From Streptomyces phaeolivaceus (GTDB taxonomy: Bacteria; Actinomycetota; Actinomycetes; Streptomycetales; Streptomycetaceae): DNA of 64,000 nucleotides. Made by a program: the position numbers and the translations under genes. Shown piece after piece: positions 36,459-46,257 of this stretch. The notes below the pieces were generated by a model that saw only the letters and a list, made by a program, of their open reading frames with translations, was not told the DNA's origin and did not search any database. Location: assembly GCF_009184865.1 (NCBI RefSeq), contig NZ_CP045096.1, forward strand, positions 3,534,001-3,598,000. Reading direction: 5' to 3'. The stretch's first letter is position 1; each line of letters opens with the position of its first letter.

Positions 36459-36531
36459 GTTGGACGAGGTGATGTCGCCCCCCACTCACCTCTCCGTCCC
36501 ACCCGGACCGCCCCGCTCGGAGGACTCCCCC

Positions 36532-37977
36532 ATGCGCTCGCACCTGCTCAATGACACGACCGCGGAGCGGTACCGCCGCACCGTGACCGAAGGCGTGGAG
36601 CGGGTGGCGGCCAAACTCGCCACCACAGACCGACCGTTCACCGGTGTCACCGTGGACGCCCTCTCCCCCCACATCGAGAAGATCGACCTCGACCAGCCGC
36701 TGCACGACACGGCCGCCGTCCTCGACGAGCTGGAGGACGTGTACCTGCGCGACGCGATCTACTTCCACCACCCGCGCTATCTCGCCCACCTCAACTGCCC
36801 GGTCGTCATCCCGGCCGTGCTCGGCGAGGCCGTGCTCTCCGCCGTCAACTCCTCCCTGGACACCTGGGACCAGTCGGCCGGCGGCACCCTGATCGAGCGC
36901 AAACTGATCGACTGGACCAACGAGCGCATCGGCTTCGGGCCCGCCGCCGACGGGGTGTTCACCTCCGGCGGCTCGCAGTCCAACCTTCAGGCGCTGCTCC
37001 TCGCCCGCGAGGAGGCCAAGACCGACGACACCGCCAAACTGCGGATCTTCGCCTCCGAGGTCAGCCACTTCAGCGTGAAGAAGTCGGCGAAACTGCTGGG
37101 CCTCGGCCGGGATGCCGTCGTCACCATCCCGGTGGACGCCGACAAGCGCATGCAGACGATGGCGCTCGCCCGTGAGCTGGAGCGCTGCAGGCACGACGGT
37201 CTCGTCCCCATGGCCGTCGTCGCCACCTCCGGCACCACCGACTTCGGCTCCATAGACCCGCTGCCCGAGATAGCCGAGCTGTGCGCCCAGTACGACACCT
37301 GGATGCACGTCGACGCGGCCTACGGCTGCGGTCTGCTCGTCTCCCTCAAGCGCCGCGCCCTGCTGAACGGCATCGAGCGCGCCGACTCGGTCACCGTGGA
37401 CTACCACAAGTCCTTCTTCCAGCCGGTGAGTTCGTCCGCCGTACTGGTCCGCGACAAGGCCACCCTGCGCCACGCGACCTACCACGCGGAGTACCTGAAC
37501 CCGCGCCGGATGGTCACCGAGCGCATCCCCAACCAGGTCGACAAGTCCCTCCAGACCACCCGCCGCTTCGACGCCCTCAAGCTGTGGATGACGCTGCGCA
37601 CGATGGGCGCCGACGGCATCGGACAGCTCTTCGACGAGGTCTGCGACCTGGCGGAGGAGGGCTGGCGGCTGCTCGCCGCCGACCCGCGCTACGACGTGGT
37701 CGTGGAGCCCCGGCTGTCCACGCTGGTCTACCGCTACATCCCCGAGGCCGTCACCGACCCGGCCGAGATCGACCGCGCCAACCTGTACGCCCGCAAGGCC
37801 CTGTTCGCCTCCGGCGACGCCGTGGTCGCGGGCACCAAGGTCGGCGGTCGCCACTATCTCAAGTTCACCCTGCTCAACCCCGAGACCACGGCCGAGGACA
37901 TCACCGCCGTACTCGATCTGATCGCCGGCCACGCCGAGCAGTACCTGGGAGAATCCCTTGACCGCGTCGCTTCCTGA
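36532..37977 (+). CDS. desA: PLP-dependent lysine decarboxylase, desferrioxamine synthesis
   Basis: 481 residues from ATG 36532 with GGAGGA upstream. It belongs to the group II decarboxylases: [33 protein letters not shown], and the PLP lysine in [15 protein letters not shown]. It converts lysine to cadaverine, the backbone of desferrioxamine. First gene of the operon; its last 20 nt overlap desB. Confidence 0.95.
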   Translation: MRSHLLNDTTAERYRRTVTEGVERVAAKLATTDRPFTGVTVDALSPHIEKIDLDQPLHDTAAVLDELEDVYLRDAIYFHHPRYLAHLNCPVVIPAVLGEAVLSAVNSSLDTWDQSAGGTLIERKLIDWTNERIGFGPAADGVFTSGGSQSNLQALLLAREEAKTDDTAKLRIFASEVSHFSVKKSAKLLGLGRDAVVTIPVDADKRMQTMALARELERCRHDGLVPMAVVATSGTTDFGSIDPLPEIAELCAQYDTWMHVDAAYGCGLLVSLKRRALLNGIERADSVTVDYHKSFFQPVSSSAVLVRDKATLRHATYHAEYLNPRRMVTERIPNQVDKSLQTTRRFDALKLWMTLRTMGADGIGQLFDEVCDLAEEGWRLLAADPRYDVVVEPRLSTLVYRYIPEAVTDPAEIDRANLYARKALFASGDAVVAGTKVGGRHYLKFTLLNPETTAEDITAVLDLIAGHAEQYLGESLDRVAS

Positions 37978-39274
37978 ACCCGCTGGAACCGCTGGAACCG
38001 CGGAGTCCGCGGAGTCCGCCGTGAAGACCCACGACTTCATCGGCATCGGGCTGGGACCCTTCAACCTCGGCCTCGCCTGCCTCACCGAGCCCATCGCCGA
38101 ACTCGACGGGATCTTCCTGGACTCGAAGCCGAACTTCGAGTGGCACTCGGGGATGTTCCTCGACGGCGCCCACCTCCAGACCCCGTTCATGTCGGACCTG
38201 GTCACCCTCGCCGACCCGACCTCCCCGTACTCCTTCCTGAACTACCTGAAGGACTCCGGCCGTCTCTACTCGTTCTACATCCGCGAGAACTTCTACCCGC
38301 TGCGGGTCGAGTACGACGACTACTGCCGCTGGGCCGCGAACCGGCTGAGCAACGTCCGCTTCAGCACGACGGTGACGGAGGTGACGTACGAGAACGACCT
38401 CTACGCCGTGCGGACCGCCGACGGTGACGTCCTGCGCGCCCCGCGCCTCGTCCTCGGCACCGGCACGCCCCCGTACATCCCGGAGGCGGTGGAGGGCCTG
38501 GGCGGCGACTGGATCCACAACTCCCGCTACATGCGGCACAAGCGGGAGCTGCAGCGGAAGAAGTCGATCACCCTGGTCGGCTCCGGGCAGTCGGCCGCCG
38601 AGATCTACCACGACCTCCTCGGCGAGATCGACGTCCACGGCTACCAGCTGAACTGGGTGACGCGCTCCCCGCGCTTCTTCCCCCTCGAATACACCAAACT
38701 CACGCTGGAGATGACCTCCCCGGAGTACATCGACTACTTCCGTGAGCTGCCGGAGCCCACCCGCTACCGGCTGACCCAGGAGCAGAAGGGCCTCTTCAAG
38801 GGCATCGACGGGGACCTCATCAACGAGATCTTCGACCTGCTCTACCAGAAGAGCCTGGGCGGCCCGCTCCCCACCCGGCTGCTCACCAACTCCGCGCTGA
38901 ACAGCGCGCGTCACGAGAACGGCACCTACACGCTCGGTCTGCGCCAGGAGGAGCAGGGCAAGGACTTCGAGATCGACTCTGAGGGTCTCGTCCTCGCCAC
39001 GGGCTACAAGTACGCCGAGCCGGAGTTCCTCAAGCCCGTCCGCGACCGGCTGGTCTACGACGCGCGGGGCAACTTCGACGTGGCCCGCAACTACGCCATC
39101 GACACCACCGGCCGGGGCGTCTTCCTGCAGAACGCCGGCGTCCACACCCACAGCATCACCTCGCCCGACCTGGGCATGGGCCCGTACCGGAACGCGTACA
39201 TCATCCGCGAGCTGCTCGGCACCGAGTACTACCCGGTGGAGAAGTCCATCGCGTTCCAGGAGTTCGCGGTATGA
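37958..39274 (+). CDS. desB: Cadaverine N-hydroxylase (FAD/NADPH monooxygenase)
   Basis: 438 residues from TTG 37958. The rare TTG is preferred because GGGAGA lies 6 nt upstream and no ATG occurs near; GTG 38021 is an alternative that would remove an Ala/Glu/Ser-rich tail. FAD site [25 protein letters not shown] site [17 protein letters not shown] and [10 protein letters not shown] near the end are those of the lysine/ornithine N-monooxygenase family. It makes N-hydroxycadaverine. It overlaps desA by 20 nt and desC by ATGA. Confidence 0.94.
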   Translation: MTASLPEPAGTAGTAESAESAVKTHDFIGIGLGPFNLGLACLTEPIAELDGIFLDSKPNFEWHSGMFLDGAHLQTPFMSDLVTLADPTSPYSFLNYLKDSGRLYSFYIRENFYPLRVEYDDYCRWAANRLSNVRFSTTVTEVTYENDLYAVRTADGDVLRAPRLVLGTGTPPYIPEAVEGLGGDWIHNSRYMRHKRELQRKKSITLVGSGQSAAEIYHDLLGEIDVHGYQLNWVTRSPRFFPLEYTKLTLEMTSPEYIDYFRELPEPTRYRLTQEQKGLFKGIDGDLINEIFDLLYQKSLGGPLPTRLLTNSALNSARHENGTYTLGLRQEEQGKDFEIDSEGLVLATGYKYAEPEFLKPVRDRLVYDARGNFDVARNYAIDTTGRGVFLQNAGVHTHSITSPDLGMGPYRNAYIIRELLGTEYYPVEKSIAFQEFAV

Positions 39275-39831
39275 GCGGCACGGACAGCGCACACGCCTCG
39301 GACTTCACCTTCCGGCCGCTCGACCCACTGAAGGACTCCGAGCTGCTGCACCGCTGGGTGACGCACCCCAAAGCGGCGTACTGGATGATGCGGGACGCCA
39401 GACTGGAGGACGTCGAGCGGGCGTACATGGAGGTCGCGGCCGACCCGCACCAGGAGGCCCTGCTGGGGCTGCTGGACGGGGAGCCCGTCTTCCTGATGGA
39501 GCGGTACGACCCCGTCCACCGGGAACTCGTCGGCCTGTACGAGCCCGAGCCGGGCGACGTCGGCATGCACTTCCTGGTGCCGCCGACCGACACCCCGGTG
39601 CACGGCTTCACCCGGGCCGTGATCACCGCCGTGATGGCGCGCCTCTTCGAGGACCCGGCCACCCACCGGGTCGTCGTCGAGCCGGACGTGTCCAACAAGG
39701 CCGTCCACGCCCTCAACGAAGTCGTCGGTTTCGTCCCCCACGGCGAGATCGACAAGCCGGAGAAGCGCGCACTGCTGAGCTTCTGCACACGAGAGCAGTT
39801 CCACGAGGCTGCCCGAGGAGTAGTCGTATGA
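39271..39831 (+). CDS. desC: N-hydroxycadaverine acyltransferase (GNAT-like)
   Basis: 186 residues of the IucB/DesC acyltransferase type: [40 protein letters not shown] and [20 protein letters not shown]. It acylates N-hydroxycadaverine with acetyl- or succinyl-CoA, giving the hydroxamate units. Start and stop both overlap neighbours in ATGA quartets, so desB, desC and desD are translationally coupled. Confidence 0.94.
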   Translation: MSGTDSAHASDFTFRPLDPLKDSELLHRWVTHPKAAYWMMRDARLEDVERAYMEVAADPHQEALLGLLDGEPVFLMERYDPVHRELVGLYEPEPGDVGMHFLVPPTDTPVHGFTRAVITAVMARLFEDPATHRVVVEPDVSNKAVHALNEVVGFVPHGEIDKPEKRALLSFCTREQFHEAARGVVV

Positions 39832-41600
39832 CCCTGTCCGATGCCGTGGCGCATCTGTCCCCCCACCGCTGGGCCCGGGCCAACCGCCTGCTCATCCGCA
39901 AAGCCCTCGCCGAGTTCGCGCACGAGCGGCTGATCACGCCGGAGGCCACGGCCGACGGCGGCTTCGAGGTCCGCAGCGACGACGGTCAGACCCGCTACGG
40001 GTTCACCGCCGTCCGGCGTGCCCTCGACCACTGGCAGGTCGACGCCGACTCGATCTCCCGTCGACGAGACGGCGTCGACCTCCCTCTGGCCGCCCTGGAC
40101 TTCTTCATCGAGCTGAAGCAGTCCCTCGGCCTGAGCGACGAGATCCTCCCGGTCTACCTGGAGGAGATCTCCTCCACTCTCTCCGGCACCTGCTACAAAC
40201 TCACCAAGCCGCAGACCCCGGTCGCCGAACTCGCGGGCGGCGGCTTCCAGGCCATCGAGACCGGGATGACCGAGGGCCACCCCTGCTTCGTCGCCAACAA
40301 CGGCCGCCTCGGCTTCGGTGTCCACGAGTACCTCGCGTACGCCCCCGAGACGGCGAGCCCGGTCCGCCTGGTCTGGCTGGCCGCGCACCGCTCCCGGGCG
40401 GCGTTCACGGCGGGCGTCGGCATCGAGTACGAGTCCTTCCTGCGGGACGAGCTGGGCAAGGAGACGGTCGACCGCTTCAACTCCGTCCTCGCGGACCAGG
40501 AGTTGGACCCCGCCGACTATCTCTTCATCCCGGTCCACCCCTGGCAGTGGTGGAACAAGCTCACCGTCACCTTCGCCGCCGAGGTCGCCCAGCGGAACCT
40601 GGTGTGCCTGGGCGAGGGCGACGACGAGTACGTGGCCCAGCAGTCGATCCGGACGTTCTTCAACGGCTCCGCCCCCGAGAAGCACTACGTCAAAACAGCG
40701 CTGTCCGTCCTCAACATGGGCTTCATGCGCGGTCTCTCGGCGGCGTACATGGAGGCGACCCCGGCGATCAACGACTGGCTGGCCGGTCTCATCGACAGCG
40801 ACCCGGTCCTGAAGTCCACCGGCCTGTCGATCATCCGCGAGCGGGCGGCCGTCGGCTACCGGCACCTGGAGTACGAGGCCGCCACCGACAAGTTCTCCGC
40901 GTACCGCAAGATGCTGGCCGCGCTGTGGCGGGAGAGCCCGGTCGCCTCGCTCCAGGAGGGCGAGTCCCTGGCGACGATGGCCTCCCTGGTCCATGTCGAC
41001 CACGAGGGCAAGGGCTTCGCGGCGGCCCTGATCGCCCGCTCGGGCCTGACCCCGACGGAGTGGCTGCGCCGCTACCTGAGGGCGTACCTCACCCCGCTCC
41101 TGCACAGCTTCTACGCCTACGACCTGGTCTTCATGCCGCACGGCGAGAACGTCATCCTCGTCCTCAAGGACGGTGTCGTCGAGCGGGCGATCTACAAGGA
41201 CATCGCCGAGGAGATCGCCGTCATGGACCCGCAGGCGGTGCTTCCGCCGACGGTCGAACGCCTGCGCGTCGAGGTCCCCGAGGACAAGAAACTCCTCTCC
41301 CTCTTCACCGACGTCTTCGACTGCTTCTTCCGCTTCCTCGCCTCGAACCTCGCGGAGGAAGGGGTGCTGGACGAGGAGGAGTTCTGGCGCACGGTCGCCG
41401 AGACCGTCCGTGACTACCAGCACGCGACGCCCGAACTGGCCGACAAATTCGCCCAGTACGACATGTTCGCCCCCGAGTTCTCCCTCTCCTGCCTCAACCG
41501 CCTCCAGCTGCGCGACAACAAGCAGATGGTCGACCTCGCGGACCCGGCGGGCGCGCTCCAACTCATCGGCACGCTCAAGAACCCCATCGCGGGCCTGTAG
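39828..41600 (+). CDS. desD: NRPS-independent siderophore synthetase
   Basis: 590 residues of the IucA/IucC family, type C as in DesD. The ATP site includes EGHPCFVANNGRLGFGVHEY, and later HPWQWWNK, RTFFNGSAPEKHYVKTALSV and the ferric-reductase-like C-terminal FhuF region with YDLVFMPHGENVILVLKDG. It joins and cyclises hydroxy-succinyl-cadaverine units to desferrioxamine E or B. The last gene of the operon; a 14-bp hairpin follows. Confidence 0.95.
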   Translation: MTLSDAVAHLSPHRWARANRLLIRKALAEFAHERLITPEATADGGFEVRSDDGQTRYGFTAVRRALDHWQVDADSISRRRDGVDLPLAALDFFIELKQSLGLSDEILPVYLEEISSTLSGTCYKLTKPQTPVAELAGGGFQAIETGMTEGHPCFVANNGRLGFGVHEYLAYAPETASPVRLVWLAAHRSRAAFTAGVGIEYESFLRDELGKETVDRFNSVLADQELDPADYLFIPVHPWQWWNKLTVTFAAEVAQRNLVCLGEGDDEYVAQQSIRTFFNGSAPEKHYVKTALSVLNMGFMRGLSAAYMEATPAINDWLAGLIDSDPVLKSTGLSIIRERAAVGYRHLEYEAATDKFSAYRKMLAALWRESPVASLQEGESLATMASLVHVDHEGKGFAAALIARSGLTPTEWLRRYLRAYLTPLLHSFYAYDLVFMPHGENVILVLKDGVVERAIYKDIAEEIAVMDPQAVLPPTVERLRVEVPEDKKLLSLFTDVFDCFFRFLASNLAEEGVLDEEEFWRTVAETVRDYQHATPELADKFAQYDMFAPEFSLSCLNRLQLRDNKQMVDLADPAGALQLIGTLKNPIAGL

Positions 41601-41615
41601 GCCCCCACGAACTGG

Positions 41616-41650
41616 CGGGCACCTCGGAGTACGGTCCTCCGAGGTGCCCG
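41616..41650 (+). terminator. Terminator of the des operon
   Basis: CGGGCACCTCGGAG (41616-41629) and CTCCGAGGTGCCCG (41637-41650) make a perfect 14-bp stem with a 7-nt loop, 15 nt after the desD stop. The following TCGCGTTTCGCTGTTTGG is relatively T-rich. Confidence 0.88.
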
Positions 41651-41693
41651 TCGCGTTTCGCTGTTTGGCCGCGGGTGAGTGGGGGCTTCTCGT

Positions 41694-41753
41694 GCGGTTC
41701 CCCGCGCCCCTCAAGAAGCAGGGGCCGTTGGTTTGAGGGGCGCGGGGAACCGC
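41694..41753. repeat. Streptomyces repeat with perfect 21-bp inverted arms
   Basis: Arms at 41694-41714 and 41733-41753 are perfect reverse complements (left arm starts GCGGTTCCCCGCGCCCC). The 18-nt loop includes AGAAGCAGGGGCCG. The right arm continues into CGCGACCAGCCCCCACCGG and a C-rich tail to about 41800. It sits between the converging desD and hexosaminidase genes, so it may also act as a bidirectional terminator. The half element recurs inside pucR. Confidence 0.88.
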
Positions 41754-41805
41754 GCGACCAGCCCCCACCGGACCCGCACCCGCCACCGAACCGCACCCCC
41801 ACCCC

Positions 41806-43413
41806 CTACCGCGCCACAGCCCACGGCACCCCCGGCGCCCGAAAGTACCCGATCCCCAGCGCCTCCCACCGCTCAGCCTGCGCGGCCAGCCGCTCCCGAT
41901 ACCCGTCCCACCCATGCGTGGACACCGGCGACCACCCCAACTCCGCGACCCCCGGCAGCCGTGGGAACACCATGTACTCGACATCCGCCGAGGAATCGAT
42001 CGTCTCCGTCCACAACGGCGCCTCGACCCCCCGCACGGCGGAATCCGGCACCCCCTCCAGGTACTCCCCCGGATCCCAGTCGTACGCCCGCCGCACATCC
42101 ACGTACCCGGCCCAGTCGAGCCCCAGCGGCGTGTCCTTGTCGTACTTCATGTCGAGATAGATCCGGTCGGCCGGCGACAGGACCACCCCCGTCCCGTTCC
42201 GCGCGGCGGCGGCCACCCGCTCCCTCTCCTCCGCGTCCGTGCTGTCCAGCCCCCAGTACTGCGCGAGAGCGCCCCGCGCCGGAGTCGCCCCGGTCAGCTG
42301 ATGCCAGCCGACCACGGTCTTCCCGTACCGCTCGACGATCGGCTGCACCCGGTCCATGAACTTCACATAGTCCTCGTGGCTGGTGGAGTGCGCCTCGTCC
42401 CCGCCGATGTGCAGATACCGCCCCGGCGTGAGCGCGGCCAGCTCCCGTACGACGTCGTCCACGAAGTCGTACGTCACGTCCTTGTCGACGCACAGGGAGC
42501 TGAACCCGACCTCGGTCCCGGTGTACAGCGGCGGCGCGACCCCGTCGCAGTTCAGTTCGGCGTACGAGGCGAGCGCCGCGTTGGTGTGGCCGGGCATGTC
42601 GATCTCGGGGACGACCTCCAGATGGCGGGAGGCCGCGTACCGGACGATCTCCTGGTAGTCGGCCTTGGTGTAGAAGCCGCCGGGGCCGCCGCCGACCTGG
42701 GTGGAGCCGCCGTACGGGGCGAGCCGCGGCCAGGAGTCGACGGCGATGCGCCAGCCCTGGTCGTCGGAGAGGTGCAGATGCAGCTTGTTGAACTTGTACA
42801 GCGCCAACTGGTCGATATAGCGCTCGACCTGGTCCACGGTGAAGAAGTGCCGGGAGACGTCCAGCATCGCGCCGCGCCAGCCGTAGCGCGGGGTGTCCTC
42901 GATGGTGCCGCCCGCGATCAGCCAGGGGCCCGGCTGCGGGGAGTCCTTCTCGACGGCGGCGGGCAGGAGTTGGCGGAGCGTCTGGACGGCGTGGAAGAGT
43001 CCGGAGGGCGCGCGTGCGGTGAGGGTGACACCGGAGCGTCCGCTCTCCAGCCGGTAGCCCTCCTGGCCGAGATCCGTCTCGCTCGGCGCCAACCGCAGGC
43101 GGATTCCGGCCTCCTGACGCTCGGTCAGCGGCAGCCGGTACCCGGTCGAGGGCCGCAGGATCCCGGCGAGGTACTCCCCCGCCCGGCGCGCTTCGGACCC
43201 ACCGGACACGACGATGCGCGCATCGCTGCTCAGCCGGTACGGCGATCCGTCGGCCCGCACCGAGGCGGGGGCCGGGATCACCTGCCCGAGCGGGATCGCG
43301 GCGGTGCCGGAGTCAGGGTTCTGGGACACGGGTGCGGCTCCCACGGTGAAGATCCCGGTCGCCACGAGCAGCAACGAACCGAGAAGGCGGGTCGATCTGT
43401 GGCGCGGTCTCAC
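41806..43413 (-). CDS. Secreted beta-N-acetylhexosaminidase, GH20
   Basis: 535 residues from GTG 43413, with GGGAG 7 nt upstream; the track to 43833 is open but has no signal peptide at its start. The N-terminus RPRHRSTRLLGSLLLVATGI is an export signal. The GH20b domain follows, then the catalytic barrel: KFNKLHLHLSDDQGWRIAVD, VVPEIDMPGHTNAAL and the Asp-Glu pair in HIGGDEAHSTS near residue 337. It releases N-acetylglucosamine from chitin oligomers or wall fragments outside the cell. It converges with the des operon. Confidence 0.92.
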   Translation of the reverse strand: MRPRHRSTRLLGSLLLVATGIFTVGAAPVSQNPDSGTAAIPLGQVIPAPASVRADGSPYRLSSDARIVVSGGSEARRAGEYLAGILRPSTGYRLPLTERQEAGIRLRLAPSETDLGQEGYRLESGRSGVTLTARAPSGLFHAVQTLRQLLPAAVEKDSPQPGPWLIAGGTIEDTPRYGWRGAMLDVSRHFFTVDQVERYIDQLALYKFNKLHLHLSDDQGWRIAVDSWPRLAPYGGSTQVGGGPGGFYTKADYQEIVRYAASRHLEVVPEIDMPGHTNAALASYAELNCDGVAPPLYTGTEVGFSSLCVDKDVTYDFVDDVVRELAALTPGRYLHIGGDEAHSTSHEDYVKFMDRVQPIVERYGKTVVGWHQLTGATPARGALAQYWGLDSTDAEERERVAAAARNGTGVVLSPADRIYLDMKYDKDTPLGLDWAGYVDVRRAYDWDPGEYLEGVPDSAVRGVEAPLWTETIDSSADVEYMVFPRLPGVAELGWSPVSTHGWDGYRERLAAQAERWEALGIGYFRAPGVPWAVAR

Positions 43414-43516
43414 AAGGTGCTCCCTTCCACAACCGAACTGACGACTCCACCATCCCCTCTGGGACGCCTCCAGGTCTAGACCATCTCTCCCCTCGGGCGA
43501 TGGAAGAATCCCCTTC

Positions 43517-44377
43517 ATGGCGGAAATCCTCCAACGGGACGGCACGTGGACCTTCGACGGCGACACCCTGCGGCTGACCCCGGGCCGCGACAAGAGCGTC
43601 AGCCTGCTCCGCAAGACCCTCGGTGAACTCTCCGTCCCACTGGGCGCGTTGGCGGGCGTCTCGTTCGAGCAGGGCAAGAAGTCGGGGCGGCTGCGGCTAC
43701 GGCTGCGCGACGGCTCCGACCCGCTCCTGCAGGCGACCGGCGGCCGGCTAGCCGACGCCAACGACCCGTACCAGCTGAGCGTCGACTCCGACCGGTACGG
43801 CGTCGCCGAGTACGTCGTGGACGAGATCCGCAACGCGCTGCTCCTGGACGAGGTGCCGGCCGACGCGGTGGACGCCTACCTCCTCGCCGGCCCCGCCGTC
43901 CCGCTCTCCGTCTCCGCCGGGGACGGCACCGCGAGCTTCGACGGCGACCACGTACGCCTGGAGTGGAACTGGAAGACGGAGGACGCCAAGGCCGCCGCCG
44001 GGGCGCGGACGCTGTCGCTGGCGGACATAGCGGGCGTGGAGTGGCAGCCCTCGGTCGGCCTGGAGAACGGCTACCTCCGCTTCACCGTGCGGAACGCGCC
44101 GACCAAGGCGCCGCCCAAGTACGACCCCAACTCCGTGGAGTTGTGGGGCTTCAAGAAGGACCCGCTGATGGCCCTGGTCGCGGCGGCCGTACAGGCCCGG
44201 CTCCCGCATCCGGCGACCCCGGCGCCGAAGGAACTCGCTCCGCCCCGGCCCGCCGCCGGGGAGGACCACGACGCCCTGCTGCGCCGACTGCGGGAACTGG
44301 GCGACCTCCACCGGTCCGGGGTGCTCACGGACGAGGAGTTCACGATGGCCAAACAGGCGGTCCTCAGGCGCCTGTGA
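43517..44377 (+). CDS. DUF4429/SHOCT-domain protein
   Basis: 286 residues. Two DUF4429-type beta domains follow each other: residues about 1-85 (WTFDGDTLRLTPGRDKSVSL) and about 140-215 (ASFDGDHVRLEWNWKTEDAK, then ADIAGVEWQPSVGLENGYLR). A C-terminal SHOCT motif, LLRRLRELGDLHRSGVLTDE followed by EFTMAKQAVL, closes the protein. These domains are linked to membrane or stress proteins, but no function is established. Divergent from the hexosaminidase, convergent with the phosphatase gene. Confidence 0.85.
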   Translation: MAEILQRDGTWTFDGDTLRLTPGRDKSVSLLRKTLGELSVPLGALAGVSFEQGKKSGRLRLRLRDGSDPLLQATGGRLADANDPYQLSVDSDRYGVAEYVVDEIRNALLLDEVPADAVDAYLLAGPAVPLSVSAGDGTASFDGDHVRLEWNWKTEDAKAAAGARTLSLADIAGVEWQPSVGLENGYLRFTVRNAPTKAPPKYDPNSVELWGFKKDPLMALVAAAVQARLPHPATPAPKELAPPRPAAGEDHDALLRRLRELGDLHRSGVLTDEEFTMAKQAVLRRL

Positions 44378-44443
44378 CGCGTGGGCGTGGTGGCGGACGA
44401 TTCGATGTCCACGGGGCGCGCGAGGACCGCCTGTCCGGTGCGG

Positions 44444-44471
44444 CGGCGCGCCCCGCCCTCCGGGCGCGCCG
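44444..44471. terminator. Bidirectional hairpin between converging genes
   Basis: CGGCGCGCCC (44444-44453) pairs perfectly with GGGCGCGCCG (44462-44471) across an 8-nt loop. It lies between the stops of the DUF4429 gene (44377) and the metallophosphoesterase gene (44482), so it could serve both. Confidence 0.65.
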
Positions 44472-44481
44472 ACCGCCCGCC

Positions 44482-46086
44482 CTACTTCGCCCGGCGCGCG
44501 ACCGTGAAGTGGTCGACCTGCGCGCCCGTCTCGGCGATGCCCCGCACGGTGAGCGTCGTGTACTGCCCCTTCGCGGCGGGCTTCACGTCCACCCGCAGGA
44601 AGGAGTAGTCGAGGTACCGCACCCGCGACCAGGTGACGGTCTCGTTCTGCTTGCCGTCCTTGGTGTTGATGTACGAGGAGACCGACTCGACCTCGTTCTC
44701 GTGGCCCTCGTACGACAGCGGGGCGGTGAAGGAGTAGAGGCTGCGGCCCGCCGCGCCCGCCGTCACGTACACCACGCCCTCGGTCTCCGGGTACGCCGTG
44801 CCGCCGATCGGGAGCTTCTTCCTCACCGCGCCGCCCTTGATGACGTCGGTGCGCTCGTACTGGTGGTTGTGGCCGTTGATGACCAGGTCCACCGAGTACT
44901 TCTCGAACAGCGGCACCCACTCCTGGCGCACGCCGCCTTCCGAGGCGTGCGCGGTGGAGGTGCAGTAGGCGCAGTGGTGGAAGAAGACCACGACGAAGTC
45001 GACGTCCTTGGCGGCGCGGAACTTCTTCAGCCGCGCCTCCAGCCACTTGGTCTGGGTGCCGCCGGAGATGCCGAGGTTGGCCGGGATCTCGAAGGAGATG
45101 TCGTTGGCGTCGAGCGAGATGACGGCCGTGTTGCCGTAGACGAAGGAGTAGACGCCCGGCAGGTTCTTCTTGTCGGGGCCGTTGTCGGGGAGGCTCCAGC
45201 GGGCCTCCTCGCCACCGTAGCCATTGGGCGAGTACCAGGCCTCCATGTCGTGGTTGCCGTAGGCGGGCATCCACGGCACGGACTTGGCGACGGACTCGGT
45301 CTGGGCCAGGAACTGGTCCCACACCCGGGAGTCGAAGCCCGTGTCGGCGGTCTTGCCGGCGCCCGCCGGGTCGGCGTAGGCGATGTCACCGGCGTGCAGG
45401 TGGAAGGCCGGGTTCTGGCCGAGCAGCAGACTGTTGTTGGCGAGGCCGTGGTAGCCGACGCCCTCGTCACCGAACGCCGTGAAGGTGAACGGCTCCTTGT
45501 GGGCGGGGGCGGTGGTGAAGGTGCCGAGGGTGCTCGCGAACTGCGGCGAGGCCGGGTCGAAGCCCTCGTGGCCGGCGCCGTAGAAGTAGGTCCTGCCGGG
45601 CTTGAGGTGGGTGAGCTTGGCGTGCGCGTAGTACTGCGTGTGATCGCCGCTGGCGCCGACGCCGGCCGGGGTGTAGAGGGTGCGGACCTCGGCGTCGATC
45701 TTGACCGAGAGATGCGAGGCGTGGGTGCCGATCCGGACGAACGGTTTCCTGACCGCGACCGGGACCTGCCACGAGATGGTCACCTCGGTGCGCGGGTCGT
45801 TGCCGAAGGCGAGGTGACGGCCGAAGGGGGCGACCAGGGAGCCGTCGACACGCTCGGCGCTCGTACGGGCCTGGGTGGGGACGGAGGAGGAGCGGAGGGC
45901 GGCCGGGGTCGCCGCCTGGGCGGCAGTGGCCGGGACGAACGCGCCACCCGCGACGGCGCCGAGCGTGACCGCGCCGCCTCTGATCATCGAGCGGCGGGAG
46001 AACTTGGAGCGCAGGTACTCGTGCTGCTCGGCCATGCTCATGCGCTCGGCCAGCTGCTCGGGTACGCCCATGCGAGGAATGTCCAT
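44482..46086 (-). CDS. Tat-exported purple acid phosphatase-like metallophosphoesterase
   Basis: 534 residues from ATG 46086; the ribosome binding site is weak, and a longer frame reaches 46155. The twin-arginine signal is SRRSMIRGGAVTLGAVAGGA near residue 35. A fibronectin-like N-domain follows (TEVTISWQVPVAVRKPFVRI). The metal-binding motifs are in order: AFGDEGVG, HAGDIAYAD, YGNHDMEAW, VVFFHHCAYC and INGHNHQYERT. It should hydrolyse phosphate esters outside the cell using two metal ions. An 18-bp palindrome lies upstream at 46199. Confidence 0.9.
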   Translation of the reverse strand: MDIPRMGVPEQLAERMSMAEQHEYLRSKFSRRSMIRGGAVTLGAVAGGAFVPATAAQAATPAALRSSSVPTQARTSAERVDGSLVAPFGRHLAFGNDPRTEVTISWQVPVAVRKPFVRIGTHASHLSVKIDAEVRTLYTPAGVGASGDHTQYYAHAKLTHLKPGRTYFYGAGHEGFDPASPQFASTLGTFTTAPAHKEPFTFTAFGDEGVGYHGLANNSLLLGQNPAFHLHAGDIAYADPAGAGKTADTGFDSRVWDQFLAQTESVAKSVPWMPAYGNHDMEAWYSPNGYGGEEARWSLPDNGPDKKNLPGVYSFVYGNTAVISLDANDISFEIPANLGISGGTQTKWLEARLKKFRAAKDVDFVVVFFHHCAYCTSTAHASEGGVRQEWVPLFEKYSVDLVINGHNHQYERTDVIKGGAVRKKLPIGGTAYPETEGVVYVTAGAAGRSLYSFTAPLSYEGHENEVESVSSYINTKDGKQNETVTWSRVRYLDYSFLRVDVKPAAKGQYTTLTVRGIAETGAQVDHFTVARRAK

Positions 46087-46198
46087 AGCGTCCGAAAGTC
46101 GTCGCCTCAGGCGACGGGATACGGGCCGCCGTATGGACAGCGCACGAACAGCCACTCATAACACATTCAACGTTCCCCCAAGGGTCAGTAACAGCACC

Positions 46199-46216
46199 CT
46201 GCCCGATATCGGGCAG
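46199..46216. promoter_or_regulatory. Perfect 18-bp palindrome in divergent promoter
   Basis: CTGCCCGATATCGGGCAG is a perfect palindrome between the divergent metallophosphoesterase (start 46086) and the small gene upstream of glmS (46258). It fits a dimeric repressor site. The regulator is unknown. Confidence 0.55.
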
Positions 46217-46257
46217 ATTTCTTGCGTAACCCTCTTCCGTCCCCCAGGATCTACCGA

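Noticed and set aside
39201..42098. 965-residue minus-strand frame across desC-desD
   Set aside because: Shadow of the des genes; the plus-strand genes have full family motifs and coupled starts.
46087..46198. PhoP (PHO box) sites before the phosphatase-like gene
   Set aside because: Expected for a phosphatase, but I could not find two convincing 11-nt GTTCACC-type units.
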